This document shows positions 15,069-19,307 of a DNA stretch of 19,307 nt, one piece after another. Source of the stretch: Anaerolineales bacterium UBA6131 (GTDB lineage Bacteria; Chloroflexota; Anaerolineae; UBA2200); the NCBI GenBank assembly GCA_002435875.1, contig DIVN01000111.1, positions 5,461 to 24,767 on the forward strand, written 5' to 3'. A program made the translations under genes and the position numbers. Below the pieces are notes generated by a model, which was not told the origin of the DNA, made no database searches, and worked only from the letters and a program-made list of their open reading frames with translations. Position 1 is the stretch's first letter; each line of letters opens with the position of its first letter.

Positions 15069-15074
15069 ATTATA
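15069..15074 (-). promoter_or_regulatory. -10 box of the hypothetical gene, adjacent to its start
   Basis: A perfect TATAAT on the minus strand ends 7 bases before the ATG at 15061. A -35 is weak: TTGGTT would need a 19-bp spacer. Confidence 0.5.
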
Positions 15075-15128
15075 GCGCAACACATCGACAAGAAACCAAC
15101 ATGCCGTCGGCCGGAGCTGGCATACAAA

Positions 15129-15157
15129 TTGCTGCCGCTAGGCAGGTGTGCTAAACT
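15129..15157 (+). promoter_or_regulatory. Promoter of the GT2-plsC-rsmD operon
   Basis: -35 TTGCTG (15129-15134), exact 17-bp spacer, -10 TAAACT (15152-15157). The -10 lies 8 bases before the GTG at 15166, so the mRNA is predicted to be leaderless or nearly so. Confidence 0.6.
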
Positions 15158-15165
15158 GGGCAATC

Positions 15166-16068
15166 GTGCAAGATACAGCCCCGACAGTGAGCATCATCGT
15201 CACGACGTTTCAGGAGGCACGCAGCATCACGTGCGCCATCCAGGCGCTTCTGAATCAGGCGTTGCCCTGCCCCTATGAGCTTGTCGTCGTATCCCCGGAT
15301 GACGAGACCTGTGCCGTCGTCGAGTCCATGGCGACAGCACATGCTGAGATTCGCCTGATCCGAGACAGAGGCATAGGCAAACCCGCGGCGCTCAACCTGG
15401 CCATGACACTGGCGAGAGGTGATGTTGTGGTGCTGACTGACGGCGACGTGTTCGTAGCGCCTGGGGCCATTCGGGCACTGCTGTCACCCCTGCGAGACCC
15501 CAGCATCGGGGTGGTCAGCGGCAGGCCGGTGTCGCTCAATCCACGCTCCACGATGCTCGGGTACTGGTCTCATCTACTAGTGGATGCTGGAGCGCACCAA
15601 CAGCGCACCAACAGGGCCCTGTCACGGCAGTTCTTCGAGTGCTCGGGCTACTTGTACGCGTTCCATCGATCCCTGTATTCGCCAATCCCAGAAGACACCC
15701 TGGCCGAGGACGGGCTCATCTCGCACCTCATTTGGGAGAAGGGCCTTCTCACGGCCTATGCGCCCGACGCGATCGTCTACGTCAAGTATCCTACCACGTA
15801 CGGCGACTGGATCCGACAGAAAACGCGCACCGCTGGAGGCTATGCGCAGAGCTATCTCAGGGGCGCCGGAGGCATGAAGTCGTTTCGCGCAGAGGCTGCA
15901 CAGGGCGCATGGGCAGCGATTCGTTACGCGCAAAGTGCCAGGGAACTGGCCTGGACAATGATCCTGTTTCTTGCGCGCATCCATGTTTGGTTGCGTGTAT
16001 GGTGGGATGTGCGCTTGCGCAAGCGACCCTTCTCTTCGATATGGCAACGCATTCACAGCACCAAGTGA
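15166..16068 (+). CDS. Family 2 glycosyltransferase
   Basis: A GT-A fold, nucleotide-sugar-dependent glycosyltransferase of 300 residues. The N-terminus (VSIIVTTFQEARSI) is the classical GT2 opening. LTDGDVF (about residues 91-97) holds the metal-binding DxD. Later come SGYLYAFHRS, EDGLISHLIWEKG (catalytic-base ED) and the QKTRTAGGY element resembling QxxRW-type motifs. The C-terminal part has hydrophobic/aromatic stretches (LAWTMILFLARIHVWLRVWW) that may attach it to the membrane. GTG at 15166 was chosen over an in-frame ATG at 15148 because the -10 box at 15152-15157 lies between them. Followed 6 bases later by plsC. The context suggests glycolipid or envelope polysaccharide synthesis. Acceptor unknown. 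Confidence 0.88.
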   Translation: MQDTAPTVSIIVTTFQEARSITCAIQALLNQALPCPYELVVVSPDDETCAVVESMATAHAEIRLIRDRGIGKPAALNLAMTLARGDVVVLTDGDVFVAPGAIRALLSPLRDPSIGVVSGRPVSLNPRSTMLGYWSHLLVDAGAHQQRTNRALSRQFFECSGYLYAFHRSLYSPIPEDTLAEDGLISHLIWEKGLLTAYAPDAIVYVKYPTTYGDWIRQKTRTAGGYAQSYLRGAGGMKSFRAEAAQGAWAAIRYAQSARELAWTMILFLARIHVWLRVWWDVRLRKRPFSSIWQRIHSTK

Positions 16069-16074
16069 GGAAGA

Positions 16075-16809
16075 ATGAGAGTAGTCAAGTGGGTCGTTAT
16101 TCGGGCATTTCGGCTTGTCTGTGGCCTGCTGCTGCGGGTACAGGTCATAGGCATGGAGCGATTGCCGCGCACCGGTCCTGTAATCCTGGCCATCAACCAT
16201 GTCAACACGATTGACGGCTTGCTTATGCGAGCCATCCTACCCCGCGATATCGTGGGTTGGGCCAAGGCAGAGCTGTGGGGCAATCCCCTCATACGGCTTG
16301 CCGCACAGTCTCTCAACACCATCCCCCTGCGTCGGGGTGAAATGGATCTCCAGTCAGTGCGCATGGCTTTGAGCGTGCTCGCCAATGGCGGCCTGCTTGG
16401 CATCGCGCCTGAGGGCACGCGAAGCTGGCACGGCCGGCTGCAGAGAGCCCATCCAGGGCTCATCCACCTGGCACAACACGCTCCGCAAACATGGATCCAA
16501 CCCCTGGCGATCTATGGACAAGAGTCGGTGAAAAGCCATATCCTGCGGCTGCGTCGGACACCGGTCACCGTCGTCTTTGGGCAAGGGTTCCAGATCAGGG
16601 TACCGGCTGGCGCTGCCGCCCGCCAGTCGCGCCAACAGGCCGTCGACGAAGTAATGGCCCAGATTGCCGCTTTGCTGCCTCCCCAGTACAGAGGTGTCTA
16701 TAGCGACCTCGAGGCGAGCACGGAAGAGTGCCTTCGCTTTCCTACCGGTGCCTCGAGCAATGTCAAGCGGGGCGCTGCGTCGGCCGCACAGGCTCAGGCC
16801 CGAACATGA
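16075..16809 (+). CDS. plsC: PlsC-like 1-acyl-sn-glycerol-3-phosphate acyltransferase
   Basis: Adds the second acyl chain to lysophosphatidic acid to give phosphatidic acid, at the cytoplasmic membrane. The 244-residue protein has the acyltransferase motifs: NHVNTID (H42-x4-D47, catalytic), LAAQSLNTIPLRRGE (motif 2), PEGTRS (about 112-117) for glycerol-phosphate binding, and LAIYGQ. The N-terminus is amphipathic/hydrophobic (VIRAFRLVCGLLLRV). The ATG at 16075 follows a GAGG ribosome binding site. It overlaps rsmD by 4 bases (ATGA). Together with plsX elsewhere in the window it covers two of the phosphatidate synthesis steps. The C-terminal ~40 residues look poorly ordered. The family is certain but the exact acyl-acceptor is not. 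Confidence 0.9.
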   Translation: MRVVKWVVIRAFRLVCGLLLRVQVIGMERLPRTGPVILAINHVNTIDGLLMRAILPRDIVGWAKAELWGNPLIRLAAQSLNTIPLRRGEMDLQSVRMALSVLANGGLLGIAPEGTRSWHGRLQRAHPGLIHLAQHAPQTWIQPLAIYGQESVKSHILRLRRTPVTVVFGQGFQIRVPAGAAARQSRQQAVDEVMAQIAALLPPQYRGVYSDLEASTEECLRFPTGASSNVKRGAASAAQAQART

Positions 16810-17438
16810 GGGTAATCACGGGCAAGGCCAAGGGACGCCATCTCTACTCGGTGCCAGGCGACTCGACCAGGCCCGTCACTGACCGTGTGAAGGAGGCGCT
16901 ATTCAGCATCCTTGCCGCTCAGGTGATTGATGCCCGCTTTCTGGACCTCTTTGCCGGCACGGGCGGGGTGGGCATTGAGGCTCTCTCGCGTGGCGCCACG
17001 CTGGCGACCTTTGTGGAGAACAACCCCCGCGCCCTGAGCGTCATGCGGCGCAACCTGGAAATCACGGGGCTCGCGCAGCATGCTCAGGTAGTTAAGCAGG
17101 ACGTGTTCCGGTTCATCGCTGAGTACCAGGGAGCGGGGTTCGACCTGATTCATGTGGCGCCACCGCAGTACCGAAGCCTGTGGATGCGGACGCTTGAGGC
17201 CTTGGATCGCTCTCTCCTGCTGTCGCCAACTGCGCAGGTTGTTGCGCAGATACATCCTAAGGAGTATATACCACTCGAACTCGCGCTGCTCTCGCTGTCC
17301 GATCAGCGCAAGTACGGCAGCACCCTTCTTTGCTTCTACCGCGTTGGCACGCATCAGCAGAGCGCGGCGCCCTACGAGAAGCCAGGCCTGCAACCCGATG
17401 TCCAGCCGCCAGCGCCCAGTGGGGAATCTCTGAACTAG
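16806..17438 (+). CDS. rsmD: RsmD-like 16S rRNA (guanine966-N2)-methyltransferase
   Basis: Methylates G966 (E. coli numbering) in 16S rRNA of the small subunit. The 210 residues start with the family signature MRVITGKAKGRHL and contain TRPVTDRVKEALFSIL (about 21-36), the SAM-binding DLFAGTGGVGIEALSRGA (about 47-64) and an acidic FVENNP (about 69-74). The usual catalytic (N/D)PPY is VAPPQY (about 117-122), with Ala in place of the acidic/Asn residue. An extra ~30-residue C-terminal tail is Gln/Pro-rich. The ATG overlaps the plsC stop in ATGA. An in-frame ATG at 16728 lies inside plsC and is rejected because family N-termini begin at MRVITG. Identification is good, but activity depends on the changed motif. 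Confidence 0.88.
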   Translation: MRVITGKAKGRHLYSVPGDSTRPVTDRVKEALFSILAAQVIDARFLDLFAGTGGVGIEALSRGATLATFVENNPRALSVMRRNLEITGLAQHAQVVKQDVFRFIAEYQGAGFDLIHVAPPQYRSLWMRTLEALDRSLLLSPTAQVVAQIHPKEYIPLELALLSLSDQRKYGSTLLCFYRVGTHQQSAAPYEKPGLQPDVQPPAPSGESLN

Positions 17439-17462
17439 AACGGTGACGCAGCAACCACACCA

Positions 17463-17491
17463 GACGCCTACCTGGCGACTCATGCGGCGTC
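17463..17491. terminator. Weak inverted repeat between convergent rsmD and lipoprotein genes
   Basis: GACGCC (17463-17468) and GGCGTC (17486-17491) form a 6-bp stem with a 17-nt loop in the 88-bp gap between convergent genes. No T-run follows on either strand, so termination there is only a possibility. Confidence 0.3.
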
Positions 17492-17526
17492 AGGCAGTCA
17501 GAATCCGCAGCAGCCCCAGCCCCAGC

Positions 17527-18606
17527 TCAGGATTCGGGGAAATCCATCCGCCACTTGCCATCGATCCGCACCAATTTCCAGCGCACCTCGGTCAGAGCGC
17601 TCGTCGCATCGGTGCTGGAAGTGAACACCACCTTGGCGATCACCAGCGTCGACTGCGAATCTTCCTGAGTGGCAAAGTAACTCAGCTCCTTGACGGTGGC
17701 GAATTTGACTGCTGCGCGCGGGAACGGCGATCCATACCTTAGATTGTCCCGCATGAAGTCGACAGCGGCCTGGGTCGTGAGGTACTGCACCAGCTTCGAG
17801 TCAGTATCAGTCTCCTGAAAGGTTTTGTAGAAAGCAAGTACGATCTTCTCTGGGTACGGCGTGTCGAGAATTGCCTCAGGAATACCGGAAGGAAAATCTA
17901 CGCCGGATGCAAATGGGGCCACCAGTGCCTCTGTCCCAGGAACAAAGTAGCCGTCGCCGCTAGGTCGATAGTAGTAGCGGGTCACCAGTTCACTGCGCTC
18001 ATAACCAGCACGCGAGGTGACGCTCACGCGGTTGCTGCTGGCATCGAACTGCACACCATCAGCGCTGCGAAAGAAACCTATGCAGCGATACAGAGGCGGG
18101 TTATCAATAGGTGCGCCCGGATCGCGTGTCAGGCGAAAGAACGCCAGCTCGATTCCGGTGGACAACAACAACTCCTTGCGTGCCACACGGTCGGTCTCGG
18201 GCACGACATCGACCAGCGTTACCAGCGGTACGCTGCGCGCCAAAGAGTTCTGGGCAGGAGTGCGCAGCCTGTACGGATAGACCACCGGCAGCTGCGCGAC
18301 AGGATCATACACGACATCGTAGACGATGGCAGCAACCGGCCCCTGATCTCCAACTTGGTCAAAGCGATAAAACGCGAGCCACTCGAGTGCACCATCGCTG
18401 TCGGTATCAACGCGTTGCACATCGAGGACATCTCTGCTCTGCAACAGATCCTGCGCGACACTGATCGAGCTAGGCGGCTGCTCAGCCGGCTCCTCAGTGC
18501 ATCCCACAAGTGCCAGAGTCAATACCGCCACAACGACCACATGGCGTACTAACTGCCAGTTGTCTTTACTGAAGCTGCTCCTGGGTAGTCTCACTTGGCT
18601 GCTCAT
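17527..18606 (-). CDS. Predicted lipoprotein with an EF-hand-like acidic loop, function unknown
   Basis: A 359-residue secreted lipoprotein. A basic N-terminus, a hydrophobic stretch (about 19-34) and the lipobox LVGC (Cys about 36) are visible, followed by TEEPAEQ, so the mature protein would be anchored by Cys36. VDTDSDGALEW (about 66-76) matches the DxDxDG calcium-binding loop pattern. A repeated YD-type segment follows. The C-terminus (EVRWKLVRIDGKWRMDFPES) resembles the end of NTF2-like/DUF4878-type domains. The ATG at 18606 was chosen, with GGAG about 11 bases upstream. It overlaps the lon 3' end by 41 bases. An upstream start would add an unconvincing Cys/Trp-rich segment. Function unknown. 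Confidence 0.75.
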   Translation of the reverse strand: MSSQVRLPRSSFSKDNWQLVRHVVVVAVLTLALVGCTEEPAEQPPSSISVAQDLLQSRDVLDVQRVDTDSDGALEWLAFYRFDQVGDQGPVAAIVYDVVYDPVAQLPVVYPYRLRTPAQNSLARSVPLVTLVDVVPETDRVARKELLLSTGIELAFFRLTRDPGAPIDNPPLYRCIGFFRSADGVQFDASSNRVSVTSRAGYERSELVTRYYYRPSGDGYFVPGTEALVAPFASGVDFPSGIPEAILDTPYPEKIVLAFYKTFQETDTDSKLVQYLTTQAAVDFMRDNLRYGSPFPRAAVKFATVKELSYFATQEDSQSTLVIAKVVFTSSTDATSALTEVRWKLVRIDGKWRMDFPES

Positions 18607-19307
18607 GTTCGCGCAAGCTCCGTCTCTTCTTCCTAGAAATCCGCTCGGGTTCTGCCATTGGCTCAGCGGGCAACAAGGCCAGGGGCACAACCTCGTCCAT
18701 GCTATCGACCAGCTTAAGGCTCAGCCTTTTCTGAACTTTGCGAGGCACATCCACCAGATCCTTCTGGTTCTTCTTTGGCAGGAGCACAGTTTTCAGCCCG
18801 GCACGTGACGCTGCAAGCACCTTCTCACGAAGGCCCCCTATTGGCAAGATCCGGCCGCGCAACGTGATCTCTCCGGTCATCGCGACCTCTCGTCGCACCG
18901 GCCGACGCGTCAATGCCGAAATCAACGCTGTCGCCATGGTGATGCCCGCCGAGGGTCCGTCTTTGGGTATGGCGCCTTCCGGAACGTGAACGTGGAGGTC
19001 AAGCCTGTCGAAATCGATGTCCCCAATGCCAACTTCTCTGGCGTGGGCCCGCGTGTAGCTCAACGCTGCCTGTGCAGACTCCTGCATGACACTACCTAGC
19101 TGCCCAGTGAGCAGGAGACTGCCCTTTCCAGGCATGACCGTCACCTCCACAGAAATCAGGTCACCGCCCGCTTCGGTCCAGGAAAGGCCTGTGGCAACAC
19201 CGATCTCGTTGGCCTCCTCGGCCTCCCCAAACAGAAACTCAGGAGGGCCCAGGTACTTGAGCAGCGATCGTGGCATGACATAGCGTGGAGCACGTCGATC
19301 AGCGGCT
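18566..19307 (-). CDS. lon: ATP-dependent protease Lon, C-terminal part (5' truncated by window)
   Basis: Lon is a cytosolic AAA+ protease that degrades misfolded and regulatory proteins. The frame is open to the window end (19307), so only about the last 247 residues are here, beginning near the AAA+/protease junction (SLLKYLGPPEFLFGEAEEANEIG). The protease domain is complete: VPEGAIPKDGPSAGITM with the catalytic Ser, and GRILPIGGLREKVLAASRAG with the catalytic Lys. The C-terminal tail after LVDSMDEVVPLAL is about 35 residues of charged, probably disordered sequence (RKKRRSLREHEQ...). The lipoprotein gene starts within this tail. The identification is secure. Confidence 0.97.
   Translation of the reverse strand, partial: AADRRAPRYVMPRSLLKYLGPPEFLFGEAEEANEIGVATGLSWTEAGGDLISVEVTVMPGKGSLLLTGQLGSVMQESAQAALSYTRAHAREVGIGDIDFDRLDLHVHVPEGAIPKDGPSAGITMATALISALTRRPVRREVAMTGEITLRGRILPIGGLREKVLAASRAGLKTVLLPKKNQKDLVDVPRKVQKRLSLKLVDSMDEVVPLALLPAEPMAEPERISRKKRRSLREHEQPSETTQEQLQ

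Noticed and set aside
1..19307. Mobile elements, CRISPR arrays, tRNA or rRNA genes
   Set aside because: No transposase-like protein, terminal inverted repeats, spaced direct repeats or cloverleaf sequences were noticed on either strand, within the limits of reading by eye.

Overview
The window is about 19.3 kb of chromosomal, GC-rich bacterial DNA that looks like ordinary core and semi-core genome. No mobile element, CRISPR array, rRNA or tRNA gene was recognised. Several features point to Chloroflexota, probably an Anaerolineae-like lineage. These are a GT39-type membrane glycosyltransferase with a long extracytoplasmic C-terminal region, an RsmD with APPQ in place of the usual catalytic (N/D)PPY, a TGS-less ThrRS under T-box control, and a stand-alone XPB/Ssl2-helicase-N-terminal-like protein. 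The taxonomic assignment is inference from protein style, not from a marker search.

Layout. Positions 1-1515 hold the 3' part of mfd (transcription-repair coupling), followed by about 308 bp of noncoding DNA containing a perfect 7-7-7 inverted repeat and a promoter. Positions 1824-5937 form a tight plus-strand operon: plsX (phospholipid initiation), a NERD-like two-TM membrane protein, and a GT39-like integral membrane glycosyltransferase. Positions 6052-7347 hold a clan-A-like glycoside-hydrolase-type protein with its own promoter. It converges on a minus-strand gene (7383-8894) for the helicase-associated-domain protein. Positions 9149-9772 hold a comEA-type DNA-uptake/binding protein with a TTG start. 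It converges through a strong hairpin on thrS (9852-11648, minus), which is preceded by a complete T-box riboswitch leader whose visible specifier is ACC (Thr).

Divergent from thrS is a RodZ-like HTH/TM protein (12164-12961), followed by rimO (13028-14365). An unrecognised minus-strand gene (14420-15061) and a plus-strand GT2 glycosyltransferase (15166-16068) share a divergent promoter region. The GT2 gene begins a GT2-plsC-rsmD operon (to 17438). The right edge is minus strand: the C-terminal part of lon (running off the window) followed by an overlapping lipoprotein gene (17527-18606).

The themes are envelope biogenesis (plsX, plsC, two glycosyltransferases, RodZ-like protein, lipoprotein) mixed with translation and ribosome modification (thrS, rimO, rsmD) and DNA/protein quality control (mfd, lon). 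The points most worth a second look are the T-box leader, several promoters whose -10 box sits only 7-9 nt before the start codon (candidate leaderless mRNAs), the changed RsmD motif, and the unrecognised proteins. I did not find a convincing new multi-gene system.
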